Source: Thermohalobaculum sp050331395 | Lineage (GTDB): Bacteria; Pseudomonadota; Alphaproteobacteria; Rhodobacterales; Rhodobacteraceae | Reading direction: 5' to 3' | Assembly (NCBI GenBank): GCA_050331395.1 | Contig: JBHJGX010000069.1 | Coordinates: 11,187 to 75,186 of the forward strand | DNA length: 64,000 bases | Shown: positions 8,830-19,400 of the stretch, piece by piece | How the letters are laid out: each line of letters opens with the position of its first letter | Position numbering within the stretch: the stretch's first letter is position 1 | Notes under the pieces: generated by a model | What the model saw: the letters and a program-made list of their open reading frames with translations, nothing else | Told to the model about the DNA's origin: nothing | Database searches by the model: none | Position numbers and translations under genes: made by a program

Positions 8830-10100
8830 CGGGGACCTGGCCCAAGCGCGGCGAGCGGTCGGGCAAGGATCCAGTGGTCGTCCGGGCGCTCGATCCGGCG
8901 AACGATCTCGGCGACGGCCGCCCGGCGCCCGGCCGGGTCATAGAACGACCCCCGCACTTGGATCCGCGTCAGCGCCCGGACGAAGATCTCCGCGAATTCG
9001 ACATCGACCGGCTGAGGCGCGGTCCAGAACCGGTCGAGGCCGCCCCGATGGCAGAGCCCCGGCAGATCATAGACCGCATCGCCGAGCGCGATGACCGGCA
9101 CGCCCGCCCGCAAGGCCGTCAGCCCGACCGTGGAATTCACCGTGACGAGACCGTGCGCGGCGGCGAGAAGACCGCCGAGATCGCCCCCGTCGATGACCTG
9201 CACACGCCCGCCGATCCCCCGCTGCTCGGCCAGGCGGCGGAGGATCCGGGGCCAGCCGTGCCAGCCGTTGTCGAGCGGGTGCACCTTGACCACAAGCTTG
9301 AGGACCGCAGGCGCGTGCGCGGCAAAGCTTTCGAGGACGTCCGCGAGCATGTCCTCGAGGCGATGATAGGCGGAGGAAGCGCGGATCTGATAATCGCTGG
9401 CAAGTTGCAGGGCCAAAAGCGCGTAAGGTGCGGGGATGCTGTCTCGGGCGGCACGCCTCGCGGCAATGTTCACGAGCCATTTCCGCGGCCAACTCGCATA
9501 ATCGACCGGGGGCGGGAGCCATTTTTCGCTCGCGTATCGCGGGAAAAACGGCCGCCCCGCGCTCAGGGCGAGATTATAGGCGACCTCGGCCATCGCTTCG
9601 CGGACGAAGCCATGGCGATACCGGGGCGTCGGGTCGGGCAGCGGCCGGCCGACCGCCAACGCCTCGATCGCACAAGGCTCTCGCGGAAATCGCGAATAGG
9701 CGCCCATGCCCTCGGCCTCGAGCGTGATCCAGTCGGGGCGGAGATAGCCGTTCTCCACCGCCCAGGCCCGCACGCCGAGACGCCGCGCGACTTCGATCGC
9801 CGCTCGGTGATAAGGCACCCGGTCGGCATAGTAGAGAAGATCGGTGACCCCGCCGGCGCGGATCTCGGCCTCGAGCCGTTCGCCCCACGCAGCGAGCGGG
9901 CCGCGAAAGGTCGCCGTCCCGGCCCCGGCCCACAACAGCCGATCGCCGAGGCAAAAGCCCAGATGCCGGACCGGATGGCCAGCCCCGGCAAAGGCCTGCC
10001 CGAGTTCGCGCCAGAACGGCGTCGGCGGGCCCTGAAGCAGCAGCACGCTCCGCTCGCAGGACGCAAGCGACGGCGCGCGCAAGGTTTGATGCAGCGTCAT
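8820..10100 (-). CDS. KpsS-like capsule polysaccharide biosynthesis protein
   Basis: A 426-aa cytoplasmic protein of the KpsS/KpsC family. The characterised members are beta-Kdo transferases that build the oligo-Kdo linker between a lipid acceptor and the capsule chain. The visible family signatures are LLLQGPPTPFWRELG at the N-terminus, VENGYLRPDWITLE (~115-128), LALQLASDYQIR (~229-240), KVHPLDNG (~272-279) and TVNSTVGLTAL (~320-330). The length corresponds to a single transferase module (KpsS) rather than the double module of KpsC. It is divergent from a clear paralogue whose start lies 48 bp away. Either could be the working transferase; which sugar is moved is inferred only from the family. 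Confidence 0.85.
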   Translation of the reverse strand: MTLHQTLRAPSLASCERSVLLLQGPPTPFWRELGQAFAGAGHPVRHLGFCLGDRLLWAGAGTATFRGPLAAWGERLEAEIRAGGVTDLLYYADRVPYHRAAIEVARRLGVRAWAVENGYLRPDWITLEAEGMGAYSRFPREPCAIEALAVGRPLPDPTPRYRHGFVREAMAEVAYNLALSAGRPFFPRYASEKWLPPPVDYASWPRKWLVNIAARRAARDSIPAPYALLALQLASDYQIRASSAYHRLEDMLADVLESFAAHAPAVLKLVVKVHPLDNGWHGWPRILRRLAEQRGIGGRVQVIDGGDLGGLLAAAHGLVTVNSTVGLTALRAGVPVIALGDAVYDLPGLCHRGGLDRFWTAPQPVDVEFAEIFVRALTRIQVRGSFYDPAGRRAAVAEIVRRIERPDDHWILARPLAALGPGPRRR

Positions 10101-10148
10101 GGGCTGGCGTTTACCCGCTCTTCATTCCCAAGCGGTTAATCAAGGGGC

Positions 10149-11369
10149 ATGTCGATGCTGTCTGTGGCCGGGGCGCGAAACGTCCTCCTTCTCCAAGGGC
10201 CGAATTCGCCCTTTTACAGCCGTCTTGCGCGGGCGCTGGAGCGGCGGGGTGCGCGGGTCTTGCGCGTCATCTTTGCGCCAGGGGATGCGCTCTTTTGGCG
10301 GGGTCGCTCGGTTGCCTTTCGCGGACGGCCCGAGGGGTTTCGCCCTTGGCTGGCGCAGTTGATCCGGCGTGAGGGGATCACCGACCTCGTCTGTCTCGGC
10401 GACGGGCGCGAACGCCATCGCGAGGGGCTCGCGGTCGCCCGTGCGGCCGGCGTCGCGACGCATGTGCTCGAGCAGGGCTATCTCCGCCCGGGCTGGCTGA
10501 CGCTTGACCCCGGCGGCACCGGGGGCGCCTCGGCCTTTCAACCGAAGCTGGCCGCGGCCGGGCATGGAGAGCCTCATCCTGGCAGCGAAGGCGCGGGGTT
10601 TGTCGCTTGGGCAGCTATGGATGTCGCCGCGACCGCCGCAACTCTCGCAGCGCCCTTGCTCGGCTATCCCCATTATCGGCGCCATGCGTTGGTCCATCCG
10701 CTGGCGGAATGGGCGGGATGGGCGCTCAAGGCTGCGCTTTGGCCCCTACGTCGATGGCGTAGGCGGCGGGGGCTGGCGTGGTTCTCGCGCCGAACGGGGC
10801 CGCTTTTCCTGCTGCCTCTGCAGCTCGAGACCGATTTTCAGATCCGCAACCATGGCCGTGGGAAAACGATGCGCGGGCATTTGCGTCGGACGGTACTCTC
10901 CTTCGCGCGACAGGCGTCGCCAGAGTGCCGGCTCGCGGTCAAGGTGCATCCGCTCGACCCGTTCCCGTGGCGATGGGCGGGGGAAGTTTCCCGTCTGGCC
11001 CGACGTTTGCGGGTGTCCGAGCGTCTCCTTTTCCTGGATGGCGGCGAGCTCGGCGCTCTGCTCGGGCACTGCTCCGGCGTCGTGACCGTGAATTCGACGG
11101 TGGGGCTCACGGCACTTCGGGCGGGCCTTCCGGTTGCTGTTCTAGGGGACGCGGTTTGGGCCCGGCCCGATCTCGTGGCCCGTCCGCCGCTCGCCGCCTT
11201 CTGGCACGCGCCGCGGGCGCCTGGGCCGAAGGGGGTCGAGACGCTCATGGGGGCCCTGACTGCGACGATCCAAGTTCCCGGGGCTTTCGACGGGCGGGGT
11301 GCGTGCCTCGGTGCCGAGGGCGTTGCCGATAGGATCGCCTGCAGGCATACGCGAAGGGCGGCCGCATGA
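10149..11369 (+). CDS. KpsS/RkpJ-like capsule polysaccharide biosynthesis protein
   Basis: A 406-aa paralogue of the adjacent minus-strand gene with the same ordered motifs: NVLLLQGPNSPFYSRLA, LEQGYLRPGWLTLDPGG, LLPLQLETDFQIR, LAVKVHPLDPF and VTVNSTVGLTALRAG. In the rhizobial K-antigen loci a KpsS-like protein (RkpJ) travels with the same SDR/AONS/PKS enzymes that follow here. AAGGGG lies too close to the first ATG (10149), so the ATG at 10155 is an equally good start. The stop overlaps the next ATG by 4 bp (11366-11369), coupling it to the SDR gene. A cytoplasmic, membrane-associated glycosyltransferase role at the lipid-proximal end of the capsule is inferred from the family. Confidence 0.85.
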   Translation: MSMLSVAGARNVLLLQGPNSPFYSRLARALERRGARVLRVIFAPGDALFWRGRSVAFRGRPEGFRPWLAQLIRREGITDLVCLGDGRERHREGLAVARAAGVATHVLEQGYLRPGWLTLDPGGTGGASAFQPKLAAAGHGEPHPGSEGAGFVAWAAMDVAATAATLAAPLLGYPHYRRHALVHPLAEWAGWALKAALWPLRRWRRRRGLAWFSRRTGPLFLLPLQLETDFQIRNHGRGKTMRGHLRRTVLSFARQASPECRLAVKVHPLDPFPWRWAGEVSRLARRLRVSERLLFLDGGELGALLGHCSGVVTVNSTVGLTALRAGLPVAVLGDAVWARPDLVARPPLAAFWHAPRAPGPKGVETLMGALTATIQVPGAFDGRGACLGAEGVADRIACRHTRRAAA

Positions 11370-12199
11370 GCTGGGCCGGCATCGTGATCACCGGCGCTTC
11401 GAGCGGGATCGGAGCGGCGTTGGCCGTGGCGCTCGCTCGTCCGGGCCGCCAGATGTTGCTTGTTGCCCGCGACCTTGGGCGGCTCGACCGCGTGGCTCAA
11501 GCGGTTCGCGCGCACGGTGCAGCCGCGCAGGTCGCGCCGCTCGATGTCACAGACGGCGCGGCGATGGCCGATCGGCTTCTCGCATTCGATGCGGAGCGGC
11601 CGGTTGACCTGGTGCTCGCCAATGCGGGGCGGTCGTCGGGTCGGGTCGGGCCTGGAGAGGGGGCAATCTCGGCCGGGCGGACGCTTGCAGTGAACGCGAT
11701 GGGCCCCGTTAACACGGTCGAGCCGCTCCTGCCGGCAATGGCTTCGCGACGACGCGGCCAGATTGCGCTCATGAGCTCCATTGCAGCCTTCCGGCCTCTG
11801 CCCGACATGCCGTCTTATGGGGCGAGCAAGGCGGCGGTCCGGGCCTATGGAACTGCACTGAGAGGGGGGCTTCGGACTCACGGATTATCGGTGAGCGTGA
11901 TTTGTCCCGGTTTTGTCGCCAGTCCGATGTCCGCGCGGCATCGTGGTCTGCGTCCCTTCGAAGTGCCTCTCGACCGGGCCGTCGCGATTATCCTTCGGGG
12001 TCTCGAAAGGCAACAGAGCGAAATCGCCTTCCCCTGGCCGCTGGTGTTGCTTGCGCGTATTGGAGCGATTTTACCGGCGAGCTGGTCGGACCGGGCGATT
12101 GAGCGGTATCCCGCACGTATCGCGCCGGAACCGGGGCCCGAACACGAAACTCGGGTGGCAGTCGGGACGGCTAATGCTCAATCTCAGAGGCCGCGCTGA
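11366..12199 (+). CDS. rkpH: Short-chain dehydrogenase/reductase, RkpH-like
   Basis: A 277-aa classical SDR. The cofactor loop is TGASSGIGAALA near the N-terminus, the NAG motif is ANAGRSSGR, and the catalytic Ser and YxxxK appear as SSIAAF and YGASKAA. A C-terminal helix-rich tail (LVLLARIGAILPASW) may touch the membrane, as in lipid-modifying SDRs. It is translated in overlap with the KpsS-like gene and its end overlaps the convergent AONS-like gene by 29 bp. In Sinorhizobium rkp-1 an SDR (RkpH) accompanies the RkpG acyltransferase and RkpA synthase. By analogy it would reduce the beta-keto product of the AONS-like enzyme. Substrate not proven. Confidence 0.8.
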   Translation: MSWAGIVITGASSGIGAALAVALARPGRQMLLVARDLGRLDRVAQAVRAHGAAAQVAPLDVTDGAAMADRLLAFDAERPVDLVLANAGRSSGRVGPGEGAISAGRTLAVNAMGPVNTVEPLLPAMASRRRGQIALMSSIAAFRPLPDMPSYGASKAAVRAYGTALRGGLRTHGLSVSVICPGFVASPMSARHRGLRPFEVPLDRAVAIILRGLERQQSEIAFPWPLVLLARIGAILPASWSDRAIERYPARIAPEPGPEHETRVAVGTANAQSQRPR

Positions 12200-13454
12200 G
12201 CAGCGCATCGACCGCTTGGTCGATCTGCGCCTTGCTGTGCTGGGCGGTGACGAAAAACCGGAGCCGCGCCTCGCGTTCCGGCACTCCCGGAGGAATGATC
12301 GGGATCGCGAGCACGCCTTTCTCCAACAAGGCTGCGGAGAGGGCGACGGCCCGCAGACTGTCGCGGACAATGACCGGGACGACCGCATGCCCTTCGGACA
12401 ACCCGGTGTCGAAGCCGGCTTCCGCAAGACCGCGCTGCAATTGGGCGGCATTTCCTTGAAGGCGCGCGACGCGCTCCGGCTCCGCGTGCATGATTTCAAG
12501 GGCCGTCTTGGCTGCAGCCGCGATCGGTGCCGCTAGTCCCACGGAATACACGAACCCCGGAGCCGCCGCCTTCAGATAATCGATCAGCGCAGCGCTGCCG
12601 GCCACATAGCCCCCGCATGCAGCAAGGCTTTTCGAAAGCGTCCCCATCCAGATTTCGACCGCATCCGTCGCGACCCCAGCGGCCTCTGCCAGCCCTTGCC
12701 CAGTCGCGCCGACGACCCCGAGGGCATGCGCCTCGTCAACCAAAAGCCATGCCCTGTGCCGCGACTTGATCTCTACAAGCCTCGCAAGATCGGGACAATC
12801 TCCGTCCATCGAATAAAGGCCCTCGACGGCGATCAGAACATGCCGATATTTGCTGCGACTGCGAGAGAGCGTTCGATCGAGCCAGTCGAGGTCGTTATGC
12901 GGCATCGACAGCCGGGCCGCGCCAGCGGCCTGTGCGCCCATCACGAGGGAATTGTGCGCGAGCGCATCGAGGATCACGAGATCGCCTTTACCGAGAAGCG
13001 CCTGCAAAACGCTCACATTGGTTGCATGTCCAGACACCAGCGCCAGTGCGTCCTCGGTCCGGTAATGGCCGGCGAGCGCGTATTCGAGACCGCGGTGATA
13101 GGCGCGTTCGCCGCCGGCAAGTCGGCTTGCCGAAGGCGAGATCCCATCGGCCTCTGCCGCAGCGGCGGCCGCTGTTCGCACGCGCGGATCGGCATTCAAT
13201 CCGAGATAGTCGTAGCTTGCGAAACTGACCGCGCCCGCGCCGTTTATCTCCAGATCAACCCCGCCGATCGGACGCGCGAGGCGGTAATAGGGAGAGGGCA
13301 AACCGACACCGCGGGCCGCTGCAGTCTGCATACGGATCGGTTGATAGGCTGGCAGTTCGGCAAAATCATAGGCCCACCGATTGGTCGGATTTGTCGCGGG
13401 CGCGGGGTTTTCGGCGCTTTTGCGAAGCGCGGCAAGGAGGTCACCGGGGGTCAT
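12171..13454 (-). CDS. rkpG: AONS/serine-palmitoyltransferase-like PLP enzyme, RkpG-like
   Basis: A 427-aa alpha-oxoamine synthase-fold protein, close to the family's usual ~390-400 plus an N-terminal extension of ~50. Key residues are in place: GHATN and LAHNSL in the PLP pocket, DEAHALGV (Asp240, His243 stacking and binding PLP) and GTLSKSLAACGG with Lys275 as Schiff-base lysine. Members condense an acyl thioester with an amino acid and release CO2. Here it overlaps the stop of the PKS by 4 bp, so the natural reading is that it takes the acyl chain from the PKS carrier domain. That matches the rkpA-rkpG arrangement of rhizobia. An ordinary role in biotin synthesis is unlikely because no other bio genes surround it. 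Confidence 0.85.
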   Translation of the reverse strand: MTPGDLLAALRKSAENPAPATNPTNRWAYDFAELPAYQPIRMQTAAARGVGLPSPYYRLARPIGGVDLEINGAGAVSFASYDYLGLNADPRVRTAAAAAAEADGISPSASRLAGGERAYHRGLEYALAGHYRTEDALALVSGHATNVSVLQALLGKGDLVILDALAHNSLVMGAQAAGAARLSMPHNDLDWLDRTLSRSRSKYRHVLIAVEGLYSMDGDCPDLARLVEIKSRHRAWLLVDEAHALGVVGATGQGLAEAAGVATDAVEIWMGTLSKSLAACGGYVAGSAALIDYLKAAAPGFVYSVGLAAPIAAAAKTALEIMHAEPERVARLQGNAAQLQRGLAEAGFDTGLSEGHAVVPVIVRDSLRAVALSAALLEKGVLAIPIIPPGVPEREARLRFFVTAQHSKAQIDQAVDALLSAASEIEH

Positions 13455-16400
13455 CCGGCCAACCGTTCTAAGGCGGTCGGTCGGGTGATCTGCGTGCGTA
13501 AACGCGGCGCGGCGGCATCGTCGGTCGCATGAATGCTCACGAGACGGCCGGCAGCCGCAGCCTCCGTAGTTGGGCCGTCGCCGCGAAGCCCGGGCAGCAA
13601 GCCGGCAGCCAAGGTCTCGATCGACGTCTCGGGTCGGAGCCCCAGTTGCGGGAGCTCGCGCCCAAACCGCGCGCCGAGCTCCAGATGCAGGTCGACGGCC
13701 ATCAAACTATCCAGGCCGAGATCCGCAAGTGGCCGATCTATCGGCAGGTTGGCGGTCTCGGTGCGGAGCAGACCTGCGGCTGCATCTCGGATCGTGTCGG
13801 TGATCAGCTTCCGAGCGGCGGTTTCGTCGAGCGCTTCGAGAGTCTGGAACAAGCTTTCGGTGTCAAATCGGCTGGATCGTGCGCGCGGCACATCGTCGAA
13901 GATCCCCCGCGTTCCAATCGCTAACCCGTCGATCACCTGCTGAGGCAACCGGGCCGCATACCGCACCGGATCCCCGTCCGGCGCCCGGATCGCGGCCATC
14001 ACCGCGTCGAGCGCCTCCTCGAGCCCGAGTAGGAGATCGGGTGCGCGGCGCTCCAATAGGCTTCGGACCTCGGTCTCGCGGACGAGATAGCCGCAGTCGC
14101 CGACGGGCCCCAGACCGATTGCCAGCCCCGGAAGCCCAGCTCTTCTTCGGGCGTGGATAATCGCCTCCGCACCCGCATTGGCTGCTGCATACGCGGACTG
14201 CCCTGGATTGCCGATTAAGCGCGTCATCGAACTAAAGATGACGAAATACTTGAGCGAAAGCCCCTTGGTCGCCGTATCCAAATGTTGCGCCCCCGACTGC
14301 TTTGGCCCCAGAACCGCGCCCGCGCTTTCTTCCGAAATTCTGTCGATCGAGCGGTCGTCATAGGTGGCCGCCGCGTGCAGAACGCCCTCGATCGGGCCGG
14401 CGGCCGCCGCGCGCGCCACCACGTCAGTCACTGCGGCCGCATCTCGGACATCGAGGGAAACCGGCTCCGCATCGCACCCGGTTGCGCGGATCGCAGCGAG
14501 CGTCTGCTCTGCCTGTTCGGTCGTACGTCCGCTGCGGCTTGCGAGCCAGAGCTTCGGAACGCCGGCCTCCGCGAGGCGCAGAGCAGCCGCCAATCCGAGC
14601 CCCGATGTCCCTCCGGTCACGAGCCAAGCCCCCATGCCGAGCGGAGCGCAGGTCGGCGGGCTAGATGGCGGGCGCGCGACGATCTTGCCCAAGTGGCGTG
14701 CGCCCCGCATGTCGCCGACCGCCGCCGCCAGCCGAGAGTGTCCGACCGATCGATAGGGAAGGCTGCTATAGTCCCCTGCAGCGAGATGACGGCCGATGCG
14801 GTCGAGTAGCGTGCGCGCGATCTCGGGTCGGGCGGCCAAAAGGTGGTCAATGTCGATTGCGTGAAACGACAGATTTCGACCGAACGGGGCCAGGCCGATC
14901 CGCGTGTCCTCCCAAAGATCACGCTTTCCAATCTCGAGGAACCGACCGAAGGGCCGACAGACCTCGAGCGAGCGTCGAAGCCCGTCACCCGCCAGACAAT
15001 TCAGCACCGCGTCGACGCCCAAACCGTCGGTGGCGGCGAGGACGGCATCGGCGAACCCGGTGCTGCGGCTGTCGACCACCCGATCGGCTCCGAGCCAGGA
15101 GAGGACATGCCGCTTCGCCGCGGAGCCGGCGCTCATGATCACGCGGAGGCCCAACCGCCGGGCCACCGAAAGGGCGGCCAACCCGACACCGCCGCCGCCA
15201 CCATGGACGAGGATCGTCTCTCCCGGGCGGAGGCGCCCCACATCGGTAAGGGCGTATTCCGCCGTCAAAAACGCCACCGGAAGCGTTGCAGCGGCGTCGA
15301 GCGCGAGCCCGTCGGGAACGCGCACCGCCGCAGCTGAGGAAACGGTCACGTGACCGGCGAACGACCCGGGCCCGACTGCCGCCACCCGCGCGCCCGGTCG
15401 AAGCGGGCTTTCTGGACCGGCCCGCACGACGACACCCGCGCACTCCATGCCGAGCGTCTGGCCGATGCAACCGCCATCGACAGCCTCGGGCGGCAATTCG
15501 CCTCCGGCCAGAAGAACGTCGCGGAAATTGAGGCCGGTTGCAGCAACGGCGATCTCGATCTCATCGCGGACGGGGACGCGCCGGGGTCGTGCGGTCCAAG
15601 CCACCGACGCGGCCTCCCCGGCAGCGGGCTGAAGTGCCGGTGTGCTATCGGCAGGGGCGGTTGCGCCGCGGAGGCGAACGCGAAGGCGCGGCACCTGGAT
15701 CTCGCCGTCGGCCGTGACCCGAAACGCCGCCTCGCGCGAGGCTGAGCACAGGATGCGCCGCACGGCCGTCGCCGCACGATCGATCGATAGACGCTCATCG
15801 ATCGCGATCGAGGTCGCTGTGATCTCAGGACGCTCATTGGCGAGGACGCGCATCACCGCTTCGATTGGCGCGGGGGCATCCGCCCGACGGATCAGGCCAT
15901 AGAGCCGTCGCGGGCCTGACGCATCGGCACCGAGCCAATCGAGAAAGGCCGGACCCGGCAGCGCGTTTGGGTCGGCAAAGAGCCAGAGCCGATCATTCGC
16001 GCCCGGGTTGATGGGGAGCGTCTGGGCCAGGGCCTGGGCAAAGGGCGTTCTCGGGTCGTCGGCTGCCATGGACAAATTGGGAGGGGCCGCCGTGGAGATG
16101 GCCTCGACGCGGGCTCGACCCGCGGCGATGTCGATCCGCTCCCCCGCTCCGAGAATACGTCGGCGCAGCGGCGTCTCCCGATCGGTAACGGGGCATGGAG
16201 CGGACCCGATCTCGCAGGTGTCGAGCGCATCGAGAACCAGAGAAGGCGCGGCCGAAAGTCGAAAGACGGGCGCGCCCGGCGCAAGCCGCTCGGCGGGCGA
16301 GGCGTCCGTCGTGGCAGGCCCGAGGATCAGAAGCGCCGTCGCCCGTTCAGCCCCCGTTCCGCCCGCCTCCGGGTCGCGGCCGCAATCGATCCGGTCAATG

Positions 16401-19400
16401 CCCCCGATCTCTGCGAGACGGTCCGATGCCTCCGCCGGCAGATGCCCCTCGAGGCGAAGGCTGAGCGGGTGGTGGGATGGCCAATTGGCGGCGAGCGCGT
16501 GCGCGAGGGCGACGGCGGCCTCTGCCAAAGCCTCCCCGCGTCGCTCGCGGAGCGGCGCCGTCCCATCCGGCTCTTGCCCCTGGGCGCGGACTGCAAGTGC
16601 CGCAAGACCCTGAAGAATATCGGTTCGATCCGGGACCTGTGCGACAATGGCGCCGGCGATCGCCGGCAGAGCCGGGTAGGGACAGTCAGCCGGATCCGCC
16701 CCGGGCTTGGGCAAAGCGGCATCGGTCTCGAGCGCCCGGCGGAGGGCGAACGGCACGCAATGCCCGGCCGCTGCCGCCTCCCATCCGATCCGCCGCGCGC
16801 CCGCATCCGCCAATAGTTCGGCATCTGTGGGCGGGCCGTCGCCCGTGGGCCCCGCCCCTTCGAGCACAGCATCGAGATCGATCGCAGGCACCTCGTCCTC
16901 GGGCGTCCAGCGTCGCCACGCCTCGGTCCACTCGGGCACAGGATCGGGCCGACGGGAGCGACGGCGCCGCAACCCGAGCCCCGTAATGGCGAGGACACAC
17001 ACCCCCATGCGGTCGAAAAGGCGAAGATCGGCGCGGGCCCAGTCGGCTTCGGCACGCTGCAGATCGAGATCCGCCGCAACCGGCACGCCACCGGAGGCGC
17101 TGCGGATGCGGTCGAAGCGCACCGGCAAGACCGGCGCCTCCGGGTCGGGCTCTTCGCCCCGGGCGCGCGTCAACAACGGCAAGAGCGGGTGGAGCGCCGC
17201 ATCGAGGCGCTGGGCGGCGCCGCCGACGCCGTCGCCTGCCGGGTCGAGAGCGATTTCGGCGCAAGCGCCGCCGATCCGCAACCCCGCCACGCGCCGAAAG
17301 GCGGGTCCATACCGAAAGCCCGCTGCCGACAATGCCTCATAAAGGGCCCCCGGCGTCATGGTTGCGCCCGCATGGCGCGCCTTGCCGGGCATCGGCGCGT
17401 CCGACGGCGCCCGCAACGTGCCGCGGGCGACAAGCTGCCAGGGCTCGTCGTCCTTGGTGCGCATCTCGATGCGAAGGATCCCCGTCTCGGCCTCGATCCC
17501 GGTGCGCAAGGTCACGCTACCCCGGTCCGGGAGCTCGACCGGCGCGGTCAATGCGAAGCGCAAAAGCTCTGGCGTGTCCTCTCCGGTCGCGCGCCCGGCC
17601 GCGAGGGCCATTTGCACCAACACCGCGGCGGGCAAAAGGGGGCGCGTGCCGATCACGTGGTCGCCGAGCCAGGGGTCGCGGGCGCGGTCGAACTCACGCT
17701 GCCAAATCGGTTGGCCCGGGTCGATGCGCTGACCGAGGAGCGGATCCTCGGCCCCCCGAAAGAGCGAAACGCGCGGGCTCGGCCGCCCGTCGATCGGCGT
17801 CAAATCCATCTCGGTGAGCGGGAGACCGCCGGAATAGGAGAGCGGGGGGCCGAACATGCGGTCCCGATCGACCGCGGCCCCCTGGGCGACGGCGGCCGCA
17901 ACGGTCGCGGTCACGGCCTCCGCGTCCTGGTCGGCGTGGCCACCCGGCAACACCCGGGTCTCCGCACCGTTGAGACCATCGCGGAGATAGGCCTGGAGCA
18001 CCGGTTTGGGACCGATCTCGATCGCGTGGGTCGCGCCGGCCGCCCCGAGCGCCGCCACCGCCTCGGCAAATCGCACGGGAGCGCGCATGTTTCGCCACCA
18101 GTGGGCGGCGTCGAGATCGTCGCCCGCCTGCACCGCCCCCGTCGTCGAGCTGAGGAATGCCAAACGGGCGGGGCGACAGGCGATCGGCCCGAGCGCAGAC
18201 GCGAATTCGGCCTCGAGCCGGTCGAGCGCGGGCGCATGATACGGATAGGCCACGGTCAAAAGCCGGACCGCGACACGCTTGCCCCGGGCGAAGCGGGCGA
18301 AGGCCTCGAGCGCTGCGCGCGGCCCCGAAATCGTCGTGCTGCGCTGACTGTTCTCGGCCGAGAGCGCCAAGGCGGGATCGCCAAACTCCTCCAGAAGTCC
18401 GCAGATACCCTCGCCGCCCGAGAGCGCGGCCGCCATCGCACCGGTTCCGTACATGGGCTCGACGAGCCGAGCCCGTGTCACGATCAGCCGCGCGGCGGTG
18501 GCGAGCGTGATCGCCCCGGCAGCCCATGCGGCCGCGACCTCCCCCACCGAATGGCCGAGCGTAGCCTGGGGGGCCAGCCCTTCGGCGACGAAGGCGGCGG
18601 TCAGCCCCACCTGATAGGCGAAGAGAAGCGGCTGGCCGACGGTCGCCCGGTCGAACCGTGCGGCGAGGTCCGGGTCGCGGCGAAGCACGGCCGCGTCTTG
18701 CGCCGGATCCAAAGAGCCGAGCGCGCTGGCGGCCTCCTCGAATGCGTCGCGATAGGCGCGGTTCTCGGCATGCAGGGCGTCGCCCATGCCGAGGACTTGA
18801 CTGCCGTTTCCGCCATAGACGAATGCGATGTGCCCAGGAGCCTTGGGCCCCTGTCCGACGATCGCCGCTGCCGCGTCAAAGCGCCCGTCCGGGCCGGCCG
18901 GGATCACCGCCCGGTGGGCGAGCCAGCTCCGCCGATGCGCGGCGCCGTTCGCAAGCCGCCCGGGATCGGCAGCGGTCGCCTCGACCATCCGGGTCAGCTG
19001 ACGGCGAAGCGCCGGCGCGCTTGCGGCCGAGGCGAGCAGATAGCGCGGCGGCGAGGCGGTCTCCGTGCATGGCTTCGGGGCGGCACGGAGCACGGCGCTC
19101 GCATTCGTGCCGCCGAAACCGAACGCGTTCACCGCCGCCGCGGGCGCCGCATGGCAATCGAGCCGAATTGCCGTTCCGGCGAGCGCAAGACCGAGCTCCG
19201 TAAACGGGATCTCGGCATTCGGCGTCGCGGCATGACGGGTCGGCGGAAGCATTCCGGCCTCGAGCGCAAGCGCGGCCTTGGCCAGCCCCGCCAGTCCGGC
19301 GCCGGCCTCAAGGTGACCGATGTTCGACTTGATCGACCCGATCGGCAGCGGACGGGCGCGCCCGGCGACGGCGCGGGCGATCGCCTGCGCCTCCTCCGGA

